Positions 1 through 8,132 of a DNA stretch of 39,092 nt are shown here, piece after piece. The number at the start of each line of letters is the position of its first letter. Positions within the stretch are counted from its first letter, which is position 1. This DNA is from Fidelibacterota bacterium (lineage in GTDB: Bacteria; Fidelibacterota; Marinisomatia; Marinisomatales; TCS55). Under the pieces are notes generated by a model. It searched no databases, was not told where the DNA came from, and saw nothing but the letters and a program-made list of their open reading frames with translations. The stretch covers positions 1 to 39,092 of the forward strand of contig JACNLB010000101.1 in assembly GCA_014381755.1 (NCBI GenBank). Reading direction: 5' to 3'. The position numbers and the translations under genes were made by a program.

Positions 1-76
1 GGTGGGCGATGAGAGATTTGAACTCCCGACTTCCTCCTTGTAAGGGAGGCACTCTGACCAGCTGAGTTAATCGCCC
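1..76 (-). tRNA. tRNA-Val (anticodon TAC)
   Basis: On the minus strand this reads as a full cloverleaf. The acceptor GGGCGAT pairs with ATCGCCC, a CCTCC/GGAGG anticodon stem encloses the loop CTTACAA, and a T-arm GGGAGTTCAAATCTCTC follows. The anticodon is TAC, so it decodes GUA (valine). The discriminator A is followed by CC, and the final A of an encoded CCA would lie just outside the window. The first 11 bases of the tRNA recur in every unit of the upstream tandem array. Confidence 0.93.
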
Positions 77-481
77 TTTTTTAATAAACATTTTTTGAAC
101 GAAGCTGGTTTTTGCCAGCTGCCTGCCCCGCACACCGTAACAAAGTGCAGGTGTCGGGAAGTTAATCGCCCTTTTTTAATAAACATTTTTTGAACGAAGC
201 TGGTTTTTGCCAGCTGCCTGCCCCGCACACCGTAACAAAGTGCAGGTGTCGGGAAGTTAATCGCCCTTTTTTAATAAACATTTTTTGAACGAAGCTGGTT
301 TTTGCCAGCTGCCTGCCCCGCACACCGTAACAAAGTGCAGGTGTCGGGAAGTTAATCGCCCTTTTTTAATAAACATTTTTTGAACGAAGCTGGTTTTTGC
401 CAGCTGCCCCGCCTATGTTCCTCCGGCGGGCAGGCTGTCCGCCGTAATTGCCTTTGCAATGTAGGCGGAAGTTAATCGCCC
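66..481. repeat. 95-bp tandem array carrying the tRNA-Val 5' end
   Basis: Three identical 95-bp units start at 66, 161 and 256. A fourth begins at 351, is identical for about 58 bp, then diverges, and the shared 11-mer GTTAATCGCCC returns at 471. That 11-mer is the reverse complement of the first 11 nt of tRNA-Val, so each unit reproduces the tRNA start plus the AT-rich DNA just upstream. Each unit also holds a short hairpin (GCTGG-TTTTTG-CCAGC) and a second imperfect one (ACACC...GGTGT). The array fills the gap between the lon stop and tRNA-Val. No ORF here is convincing. Confidence 0.9.
439..468. repeat. Imperfect hairpin in the variant last array unit
   Basis: Outer arms CCGCC/GGCGG and inner arms ATTGC/GCAAT form a 30-nt hairpin with a small internal loop, inside the stretch that replaces the standard unit sequence. 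A further GGCGG...CCGCC inverted pair lies just to its left. It sits about 30 bp past the lon stop on the minus strand. It could protect the lon transcript 3' end or be a dispersed REP-like element. No T-run follows, so it is not a standard intrinsic terminator. Confidence 0.5.
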
Positions 482-497
482 AAAAACGGTTGCGAAA

Positions 498-2897
498 TTA
501 TGATGCTTTTTTTGTTTTAGAACTTTTTTTCTTTACAGTCTTTTTCTTACGACCATTCGTACCCGGTAATGCTACATCAATCACATCCATCATTTCTTTT
601 GCAAAATGGAATGTTAGATCTTTTTTGATATGATCAGGGATTTCTTCAAGATCCTTTTTATTATGATCCGGTAGAATGATGGTTTTTATTCCTGATCTGT
701 GGGCAGCGGTTACTTTTTCTTTAACACCGCCAATGGGTAAGACATTTCCTCGCAATGTAATTTCACCTGTCATTGCAACTCTATTTTCCACAGATTTTCC
801 AGTTAATAATGATAAGATTGATGTAAACATACCCACACCGGCTGAGGGACCATCTTTTGGAATCGCTCCGGCCGGTACATGAACATGAATATCCGTTTTT
901 TCATGAAAGTCATCTTCAAGACCCAAAATGTCTGTGTGGGAACGAATATAAGTTAACGCTGCAGTTGCAGATTCTTTCATCACATCACCAAGTTGTCCGG
1001 TCAATGTTAAATTCCCTTTTCCTTTCATTTTAGAGGATTCGATAAAAAGTATATCGCCTCCTGCGGCTGTCCAGGCCAGACCTGTTACTACTCCTGGTTT
1101 TGTTGTTCGTTCAGCAATTTCTGAATAAAAACGCGGTGCACCTAAATAGCCTAATACTTTCTTCTTTGACAGGTTTGTTTTTTTAGTTTTCTTATCAACT
1201 TTTTCCCGGGCAACTTTTCTGAGCACATTCGCTATCTCCCGTTCAAGGTTTCGTACACCGGCTTCACGGGTATATGAACGGATTAATTCCTTTACAGATG
1301 TATCATCGAATCCAACTTCCTTTTTAGTCAGCCCGTTTTCTTCGATCTGCTTGGGAATCAAGTGTCGCTCGGCTATCTTTAATTTTTCATCTTCGATATA
1401 TCCACTGAATTCCAATATTTCCATCCTGTCTTTCAGTGCCGGAGGAATTGGGTCCTGGTAATTAGCCGTGGCAATAAACATAACTTTGCTCAAATCAAAG
1501 TCCACTTCCAAGTAATGATCGCTGAATGTGTTATTTTGCTCCGGATCCAGTACTTCCAAAAGAGCGGAAGAAGGATCGCCACGGAAATCCATACCCAGTT
1601 TATCAATCTCATCCAGCATAAATACCGGATTATTTTTACCACATTTTTTCAACGATTGAATGATTCGTCCCGGTAAAGCACCGATATATGTTCTACGGTG
1701 GCCGCGTATTTCAGCTTCATCCCGCACACCACCCAGGGAAATACGGATGAATTCCCGTCCCATTGAGCGGGCAATGGATTTTCCCAAAGATGTTTTACCC
1801 ACTCCCGGAGGTCCGGCAAAACAAAGAATTGGACCACGAATAGCGCCGTTTGGATCTTTTTTCTGTTTAAGGGCCCGAACAGCTAAATATTCCAAAATCC
1901 GTTCTTTTACCTTATCCAGTCCATAATGATCCTCATCCAAAATTTTATGGGCTTTTTTTACGTCTACGGTTTCCTTAGACGATTTAGACCAAGGCAAATC
2001 AGCCAACCATTCAATGTAAGTTCGTGCAACAGAATATTCCGGGGATTGAGTGGGTATATTGGACAAACGGTCCAATTCCTTCAAAGCAACTTTTTCCGCA
2101 TCTTCAGACATTTTTGCATCTTTGACTTTTGTTTCCAATTCAGAGAGTTCTACTGACCCTTCATCTTCACCTAATTCTTTCTTGATGGCTTTCATTTGCT
2201 CTCGCAGATAATATTCACGCTGAGTTTTAGAAATTTCATCATGGACTTCAGTTTGAATTTCCTCACCCAGTTTTATTCGCTGTATTTCTCTGGCTAAAAC
2301 TGCGATAGATTTTTCTACACGTGCTTTAACATCGAGCTCTTCTAATATGTCTTGTTTTTCAGAATTGGAAACTGTTAAAAGTGATATGGCCCTGTCAGCA
2401 AGACGTGCCGGTTTTTGAATGTTTGACAGCATGCCCGAATGTTCTTCAGTTAAATTGGGAGCTACTTGAATCAGTTCTGAAAAAGTACTGCGAAGATTTT
2501 TAACCAATGCATCCAGTTCAATATCAGACTCTTCCACATCTTTAACGCGGGAAATTTTGGCAATATAATAGGGGTCATTGTCTACGTAATCCAGCATTTT
2601 AACCCGTTCTACTCCCTGAACGATGGCTGATTTACTGTTATCAGGCATATCAAAAACTTTTAATACAACTGCCAGAGTTCCAAACGCATATAAATCTTCA
2701 GGTTTAGGATCTTCAATAGACCCATCTTCCTGCGCCACAACGACGATGTGCTTTCCCTGGGGAGATAAGTCGTTAATCAATTTTAAGGATTTTTCCCTGC
2801 CAACATAAATGGGAATAACCTGCTGTGGAAACAGGACAGTATTCCTTAAGGGCATTACCGGATATTCTTCCGTTTTTTGCTTTAGTTCTTCAGCCAT
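498..2897 (-). CDS. lon: ATP-dependent protease La (Lon)
   Basis: Cytosolic AAA+ serine protease that degrades misfolded and short-lived regulatory proteins. At 799 residues it is full length for LonA. The N-terminal substrate-binding domain occupies roughly residues 10-210. The AAA+ module has Walker A GPPGVGKT near 365 and Walker B FMLDEIDK. The C-terminal protease domain has the catalytic Ser in KDGPSAG (about 685) and the catalytic Lys in GGVKEK (about 726). A lysine-rich tail follows. The ATG start has a good ribosome site (AAGGA, 6 nt upstream). It appears to be a single gene: the upstream cytochrome gene is 93 bp away and the tRNA array lies downstream. Confidence 0.97.
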   Translation of the reverse strand: MAEELKQKTEEYPVMPLRNTVLFPQQVIPIYVGREKSLKLINDLSPQGKHIVVVAQEDGSIEDPKPEDLYAFGTLAVVLKVFDMPDNSKSAIVQGVERVKMLDYVDNDPYYIAKISRVKDVEESDIELDALVKNLRSTFSELIQVAPNLTEEHSGMLSNIQKPARLADRAISLLTVSNSEKQDILEELDVKARVEKSIAVLAREIQRIKLGEEIQTEVHDEISKTQREYYLREQMKAIKKELGEDEGSVELSELETKVKDAKMSEDAEKVALKELDRLSNIPTQSPEYSVARTYIEWLADLPWSKSSKETVDVKKAHKILDEDHYGLDKVKERILEYLAVRALKQKKDPNGAIRGPILCFAGPPGVGKTSLGKSIARSMGREFIRISLGGVRDEAEIRGHRRTYIGALPGRIIQSLKKCGKNNPVFMLDEIDKLGMDFRGDPSSALLEVLDPEQNNTFSDHYLEVDFDLSKVMFIATANYQDPIPPALKDRMEILEFSGYIEDEKLKIAERHLIPKQIEENGLTKKEVGFDDTSVKELIRSYTREAGVRNLEREIANVLRKVAREKVDKKTKKTNLSKKKVLGYLGAPRFYSEIAERTTKPGVVTGLAWTAAGGDILFIESSKMKGKGNLTLTGQLGDVMKESATAALTYIRSHTDILGLEDDFHEKTDIHVHVPAGAIPKDGPSAGVGMFTSILSLLTGKSVENRVAMTGEITLRGNVLPIGGVKEKVTAAHRSGIKTIILPDHNKKDLEEIPDHIKKDLTFHFAKEMMDVIDVALPGTNGRKKKTVKKKSSKTKKAS

Positions 2898-2990
2898 TGA
2901 TAATCCTTTTTAAATATTTGTATTAATTTAATCAAAAAACATGCCATTGTACTCATTATGCATATGTGGCAGACTTAATAAGCCCCATCG

Positions 2991-3326
2991 TCACATAGTC
3001 CTCGAAGGTAATAAATGGCAAGAAACACAATCCGGACGAAATTCATGGAGAATTTTAGGAACCAAGCCAATTCCAGGGATTGTCATCTCTTGCTTATGGC
3101 ACTTCAAACAAGATTTTTCATCTACATATTTTTGATGAGGACCATCCTCCTGATCTATGAAAAGATCGGATAATTGGGGAGGAATTTTACCATCAACCAT
3201 CACAACGCCATCCTTTTTAACAATGTTTGGTTCAATGGTTTTATTAAAGTCTTGTTTTGTATATGCACTAACTGCCAAAAGTATTCCAGCTATTGCAACC
3301 AAACTAAAAACAAATGTTTTATTCAT
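2991..3326 (-). CDS. Small diheme c-type cytochrome, NapB-like
   Basis: A 111-residue exported electron carrier. An N-terminal hydrophobic signal segment (residues 3-22) is followed by two haem-binding motifs, CLKCH and CVSCH, with a His in GPHQKYV and one in ILHEF well placed to be distal ligands. The spacing and the PPQL/GPH context resemble NapB, the diheme small subunit of periplasmic nitrate reductase, but no napA or other nap gene is in the window. It starts directly after the lipA stop (TAA then ATG), so it is probably the last gene of the dehydrogenase/lipoate operon. Its redox partner is unknown. The cytochrome assignment is firm; the NapB likeness is weaker. Confidence 0.8.
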   Translation of the reverse strand: MNKTFVFSLVAIAGILLAVSAYTKQDFNKTIEPNIVKKDGVVMVDGKIPPQLSDLFIDQEDGPHQKYVDEKSCLKCHKQEMTIPGIGLVPKILHEFRPDCVSCHLLPSRTM

Positions 3327-4199
3327 TTAAATCAATACTCCACTTAAACGTGCCTGTTCATCAGCATGGTATGAACTTCGCACCAATGGCCCTGATTCAA
3401 CAACACTAAATCCCATGTCTAATCCTATTTTTCTATATTCATCAAATTCTTCATTTCCAACATACCTGTCCACAGGTAAATGTTTTTGAGTTGGTTGTAA
3501 ATATTGACCAATGGTGAATATCTTCACACCAATTTCAACAACCTCATGCATTGTAGCAACGACTTCATCCATTGTTTCTCCCAAGCCAACCATTATGCCC
3601 GTTTTTGTCAATAAACCATAATCAACGGACTGCTGTAATACATTCAAACTTCGCTGCCAATTTGCTTGGGACCTAACGTGTTTGCTTATTCGCTCAACAC
3701 ATTCCACATTGTGAGAAAATATTTCCGGTTCTGCTGCAAACACTTTTTCCAGAGCAGGAAAGAATCCCTGGAAATCCGGCGTTAAAACTTCCACAGAGCA
3801 GGATGGGGCATACGTATGAATTGTTTCGATTGTTTCAGCCCAAATTTCTGCACCAAAATCATCTTTCAGATCGTCTCTATCTACCGAAGTGATGACCACA
3901 TGACGTAATTTCATTTTCTTTACTGCCAAGGCAGTTCGAGTTGGTTCCAACGGATCATTCCAAGTTGGACGTCCTGTTTTCACTGAACAAAATCCACAGG
4001 CACGCGTACAGGTATCCCCCAGAATCATAAGTGTGGCTGTTCCCCGATCCCAACATTCATAAATATTCGGACAGCGCGCTTCTTCGCAGACAGTGTTGAG
4101 ATTATTTGTCTGTACAATACTATCTACAAATCTATAGCCATCACCGATATGTAAACGAATTTTGGGTTTTCTTATTTTCAGTTCTTGAATACCTTCCAT
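3327..4199 (-). CDS. lipA: Lipoyl synthase
   Basis: Radical SAM enzyme that inserts two sulfurs into protein-bound octanoyl groups to make lipoyl cofactors. The auxiliary cluster motif CEEARCPNIYEC (about residues 38-49) is followed by the radical SAM CTRACGFC motif, and the C-terminal RSSY motif supplies the serine ligand of the auxiliary cluster. At 290 residues it is normal length. Its ATG overlaps the E2 stop by one base (TGATG), so translation is probably coupled to the protein it modifies. Confidence 0.97.
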   Translation of the reverse strand: MEGIQELKIRKPKIRLHIGDGYRFVDSIVQTNNLNTVCEEARCPNIYECWDRGTATLMILGDTCTRACGFCSVKTGRPTWNDPLEPTRTALAVKKMKLRHVVITSVDRDDLKDDFGAEIWAETIETIHTYAPSCSVEVLTPDFQGFFPALEKVFAAEPEIFSHNVECVERISKHVRSQANWQRSLNVLQQSVDYGLLTKTGIMVGLGETMDEVVATMHEVVEIGVKIFTIGQYLQPTQKHLPVDRYVGNEEFDEYRKIGLDMGFSVVESGPLVRSSYHADEQARLSGVLI

Positions 4200-5449
4200 C
4201 AGAACAAATTCTCCAGATCCATATTTTCAAGATTTTTTTGGACTGTTTCAATAAATTTTGCACCGCCGGTTCCATCAATCAAACGATGATCAAAGCCAAG
4301 TGACAAATACATCATACTCCGAATTCCGATTGAATCACCCTGCTCTGTTTCGATGACAATTGGTTTTTTCTTGATAGTACCCACGCCTAAAATGCCAACA
4401 TTCGGCTGGTTAATGATGGGTGTTCCTATTGATACATTAAACATACCATAATTCGAAATGGAAAATGTCGAACCTGAAAGTTCTTCCGGATTGATTTTTT
4501 TACTTCTGGCACGAACAGCTAAATCACGCACTTTTCTACACAGTCCTAGAAAATTTAATTCTTCACATTGTGAAATGACGGGAACCATTAAACCACCTCC
4601 TACAGCTACAGCTAATCCAATATTCACATTTTTCTTGTGAATGATGGTTGTCCCATCCAGTGAACTGTTCATATCAGGGAAAGCCTGCAATGCTCGAACA
4701 CAAGCATACACAATGAAAGGTGTATAGGTTAAAGAAAAGCCTTCTTGTGCGTTGAAGTTCACTTCATTTGCAGCAACGTATTGAACAATATGAGTCATAT
4801 CCACTTCAATCATCAGATGGACATGGGCTGATGTATCCAAACTCATACGCATATGATCGGCGATAGATTTACGCATTTTGTTCATTTCAACACGTTTATC
4901 AGAAAGCTGTGAAACCGAAGAAGCAGGAGAAAAATCTTTAGGTGCAGACGATCGTTGTTCAAGATAAGCAAGAAGATCTTTCTTTGTGACTCGGGCGTTT
5001 TTACCTGAACCAACAATCCTTGCCAGTTCTTCCTGGCTTATACCTTCCTTATGGGCAATAGAATTAACAACGGGTGTATAATACGTTTTCTCTGAGGAAG
5101 GTGCAGCAGGTTTCGATATTTTCTTTGCTGAAACAGGTGGATCAGATTGTGGCGTAGGTTCAGATTCTTTCTCCGGTTCAATTTTCGGCGCAGATTTAGT
5201 TGCGCCGGTATCATCCGTTTCGATACGGGCAATAACATTGCCCACATCAATCACATCATTGGGTTTTGCTAAAATTTCTGTAAGGGTGCCACTATTGGGT
5301 GAAGGAATCTCCGAATCGACTTTATCGGTTCCAATTTCCAACAAAATTTCATCCGCTTCGATTGTATCGCCCACTTTTTTCCGCCATTCCAGAATTGTCC
5401 CTTCTGTAATCGATTCACCCATTTTGGGCATGACAACATCAACAACCAT
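4199..5449 (-). CDS. 2-oxoacid dehydrogenase E2, dihydrolipoamide acyltransferase
   Basis: Core acyltransferase of a pyruvate or branched-chain 2-oxoacid dehydrogenase complex. A single N-terminal lipoyl domain (about 1-78) carries the lipoylated Lys in the TDKVDSE turn. A Pro/Ser/Lys-rich linker follows, then a peripheral-subunit-binding domain (about 120-160) and the catalytic domain with the active-site motif DHRLIDG near residue 388. The ORF track opens at a TTG (5455), but I prefer the ATG at 5449, which has GGAG 8 nt upstream and gives the usual MVVDVVMPKMGES start. That leaves 2 nt after the E1 stop. The sequence alone does not tell me whether the substrate is pyruvate or branched-chain oxoacids. 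Confidence 0.93.
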   Translation of the reverse strand: MVVDVVMPKMGESITEGTILEWRKKVGDTIEADEILLEIGTDKVDSEIPSPNSGTLTEILAKPNDVIDVGNVIARIETDDTGATKSAPKIEPEKESEPTPQSDPPVSAKKISKPAAPSSEKTYYTPVVNSIAHKEGISQEELARIVGSGKNARVTKKDLLAYLEQRSSAPKDFSPASSVSQLSDKRVEMNKMRKSIADHMRMSLDTSAHVHLMIEVDMTHIVQYVAANEVNFNAQEGFSLTYTPFIVYACVRALQAFPDMNSSLDGTTIIHKKNVNIGLAVAVGGGLMVPVISQCEELNFLGLCRKVRDLAVRARSKKINPEELSGSTFSISNYGMFNVSIGTPIINQPNVGILGVGTIKKKPIVIETEQGDSIGIRSMMYLSLGFDHRLIDGTGGAKFIETVQKNLENMDLENLF

Positions 5450-5451
5450 GA

Positions 5452-7455
5452 TCAATACTCCAACAATTCTGTTAATGCCGCTACAATATCAGCAGTCTGG
5501 GGCAAAATTTTCTCTTCCAAAAACCAGTTATATGGAACCGGCGAATCTTTTGCAGCAACACGTTTGATGGGTCCGTCAAGTAATTCAAAAAATTCATCTG
5601 CAATGATGGCTGATATTTCAGCTCCGGGTCCATTGGTAAGATTATCTTCATATACAACCATCGCTTTTCCTGTCTTATCCAGCGACGTTCGAATCGAATC
5701 CTTATCCAGAGGGTTTAAGGTACGGAGGTCAATTATTTCTACAGCTCCCACTGCATCACACGCTTTTACAGCTTCTATGGATTTTTGGACCATGGCACCC
5801 CACGTAATGAGTGTAACCTGATCGCCATCCTGAACCACCCTTGCTTTACCAAAAGGCAGAACATAATTTTTATCCGGCTCAACAGTCGTACAATAACCTT
5901 GGCGATACAATCCTTTATGTTCCATAAACAAAACAGGATCATCCATCCGGCAAGCAGCCTTCAGCAATCCTTTCGCATCTGCAGCATTAGAAGGATAAGC
6001 AATATATAAACCCGGAAGATGGATAAAATAGCCATCTATAGATTGACTGTGACACGGCCCACCGTGAATATATCCTCCCACAGTTACACGAATGACCATT
6101 GGGCAACTCCAAGCATTATTGGATCTGTATCGCATGGTAACAACTTCATTTCTGATTTGCATCATTCCGTACCAAATATAATCCCCAAATTGTATTTCAA
6201 CAACCGGCTTCCAACCGGCAACAGCCATGCCCACGGCTGTGCCGATAATAGATGATTCTGCTAAGGGAGAATTGAATACTCTTTCTTTTCCAAATGTATC
6301 TGAAAGTCCTTTCGTTGCAGTAAAAACGCCGCCTTTTGGATCAGCAATATCCTGTCCGAATATGACCATTTTTTCATTCGTTTTCATTTCTTCTGCCAAC
6401 GCATGGTTTATGGCATCAACTATGACAATTTTATCCGAGACTTTTTTTATGTTCGTTTCTTTTAATTGATTGTTACTTGAATAAATATGATCCAAAGCTG
6501 TTTCAATATCAGGATGGTCTTGCTGTTCAGCCCATTCTGCATCATCTGTAATTTGTTTAAAAACCTCTTTTTTAATCTTATCAAAATCTTTTTGATTAAT
6601 CGTTCCTGCATCCGTGCACATTTTTTCAAATTTCGTTATTGGATCTTTGGAAATGTCGACAGATAGTTCATCTTCTGTTCTGTATTTACGCTGATCATCT
6701 GAAGAAGAATGTGGCATTAATCGTACCACATGACTTACTATGACTGATGGACCTTTTCCTTTCCGTGCTCGTTCAGCCGCTTTTTTAAATGCCAGATGAG
6801 TTTCAAAGAAATCTGTACCGTCTACATCAAAGCGGGCCAAATTATGATAACCGGAAACCATGGAATAAATAGATCCTCCAGCCGTTTGCTCTGAAATATG
6901 GACACTGATAGCATATTCATTGTTTTCAATGTGAAAAATAACAGGTGCTTTTTTCCGGCTTGACCAGTTCAACGCTTCATGGAAATCCCCTTGGCTGGTT
7001 GTTCCTTCGCCGCTGGAAACGTATACGATTTCTTTGGATTCTTCCCATTTACGCGTTATGGCTGTTCCAACACTTTGCAGATATTGTGTTCCTGTGGGAC
7101 TGGATTGACTAACTATGCGCAGTGCTTTATGACCATAATGATGGGGCATCTGACGTCCCCCGGAGTTCGGATCTGCTTCCCGGGCAAGAAAAGAGAGCAA
7201 TTGTTCTCGTGTTGTCATTCCCAAACCCAAACAATACGCACTATCCCGATAATAAGGGTAAGACCAATCTTTACCCGGCCGTATTACTTTAGCAGCGGCT
7301 AATTGTGCAGCTTCATGACCGGAAGCACCCATATGGAAAAAGCTTTTACCTTGTTTTAGCATGATCAGCATTTTCTCATCCAATCGGCGGGCTGTCACCA
7401 TATTCCGATAGACTTCCAGCAATTCCTTTTTCATGAAACCGTGTAAACGTGCCAT
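5452..7455 (-). CDS. 2-oxoacid dehydrogenase E1, alpha and beta subunits fused
   Basis: Thiamine-diphosphate decarboxylase component, 667 residues. The alpha-type half (about 1-320) carries the cofactor motif GEGTTSQGDFHEA...NN. The beta-type half (about 345-667) shows the transketolase pyrimidine-binding and C-terminal folds, for example IFGQDIADPKGGVF and PLAESSIIG. Alpha and beta are separate genes in most Gram-positives and proteobacteria, while a fused form is common in Bacteroidetes-like groups. The gene starts at ATG in a 1-nt TGATG overlap with lipB and is followed by E2. The fused architecture is seen directly; pyruvate versus 2-oxoisovalerate preference is undecided. Confidence 0.93.
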   Translation of the reverse strand: MARLHGFMKKELLEVYRNMVTARRLDEKMLIMLKQGKSFFHMGASGHEAAQLAAAKVIRPGKDWSYPYYRDSAYCLGLGMTTREQLLSFLAREADPNSGGRQMPHHYGHKALRIVSQSSPTGTQYLQSVGTAITRKWEESKEIVYVSSGEGTTSQGDFHEALNWSSRKKAPVIFHIENNEYAISVHISEQTAGGSIYSMVSGYHNLARFDVDGTDFFETHLAFKKAAERARKGKGPSVIVSHVVRLMPHSSSDDQRKYRTEDELSVDISKDPITKFEKMCTDAGTINQKDFDKIKKEVFKQITDDAEWAEQQDHPDIETALDHIYSSNNQLKETNIKKVSDKIVIVDAINHALAEEMKTNEKMVIFGQDIADPKGGVFTATKGLSDTFGKERVFNSPLAESSIIGTAVGMAVAGWKPVVEIQFGDYIWYGMMQIRNEVVTMRYRSNNAWSCPMVIRVTVGGYIHGGPCHSQSIDGYFIHLPGLYIAYPSNAADAKGLLKAACRMDDPVLFMEHKGLYRQGYCTTVEPDKNYVLPFGKARVVQDGDQVTLITWGAMVQKSIEAVKACDAVGAVEIIDLRTLNPLDKDSIRTSLDKTGKAMVVYEDNLTNGPGAEISAIIADEFFELLDGPIKRVAAKDSPVPYNWFLEEKILPQTADIVAALTELLEY

Positions 7456-8132
7456 CAGTTCACCGGGGTTTGATGTGAGTTAAAAACATTTTCGAACTGT
7501 TGAATAAGTACCTGCTTCACTTCATCCATATCAATTTCTTTACCTAATACTTTTTCCATGGATGTTACACCATATTCAAAGATTCCGCAGGGAATAATGC
7601 TGTCGTAATAATGAAGTTGTGTATTCACATTTAATGAAAATCCGTGCATGGTTACCCATCGTGATATACGCACGCCTAAAGCAGCAATCTTTTCATCTTT
7701 TACCCATACACCTGTGAGACCTTCTTTGCAATTTGCTGCAATGCTAAAGTGTTTGAGTGTATTAATAATGATGTCTTCCAGTGAACGCATGAACCAACTG
7801 ATGCTCAACGTGTAGTTGTGCAGGTCAATGATGGGATAGCCCACCAGTTGTCCCGGACCGTGAAAGGTAATGTCTCCGCCCCGCTCAATATGAAAGACCT
7901 TTACATCATTGGGGTAATTTTGCAATAGATGATTTTCATTGGCATTTTTACCCATTGTATACACGGGTTCATGTTCCACTAATAATATTGAATCTTCAAT
8001 TTCATTATTAATGCGTTTAAACTGCATTGCTTTCTGTAAATCCCACACTTCCTGATAATTTTGCTTGCCCAAGTCCTTAACTGACAAACCTTTCAAAGGT
8101 TCAAGATCTTGGACAATCGCGGGTTGTTCCAT
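7455..8132 (-). CDS. lipB: Octanoyl-ACP:protein octanoyltransferase
   Basis: Moves octanoate from acyl carrier protein to lipoyl domains, the substrate then finished by LipA. The signature RGGDITFHGPGQLVGYP lies at about residues 80-96. The catalytic Lys is in KIAALGVR and the catalytic Cys in IIPCGI. At 225 residues it is normal length. It overlaps the upstream lpd stop by one base and the downstream E1 start by one base, placing it inside the operon whose E2 product it octanoylates. Confidence 0.96.
   Translation of the reverse strand: MEQPAIVQDLEPLKGLSVKDLGKQNYQEVWDLQKAMQFKRINNEIEDSILLVEHEPVYTMGKNANENHLLQNYPNDVKVFHIERGGDITFHGPGQLVGYPIIDLHNYTLSISWFMRSLEDIIINTLKHFSIAANCKEGLTGVWVKDEKIAALGVRISRWVTMHGFSLNVNTQLHYYDSIIPCGIFEYGVTSMEKVLGKEIDMDEVKQVLIQQFENVFNSHQTPVN

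Noticed and set aside
439-468. Intrinsic terminator of lon
   Set aside because: A stem exists, but no T-tract follows on the minus strand.
66-481. CRISPR array
   Set aside because: The units are directly abutting 95-bp copies without variable spacers.
448-633. Plus-strand ORF of 61 residues
   Set aside because: It runs from the repeat array into the antisense of lon; no motif or ribosome site.
2991-3326. Calling the cytochrome NapB outright
   Set aside because: Only motif spacing resembles NapB, and no other nap gene is present.
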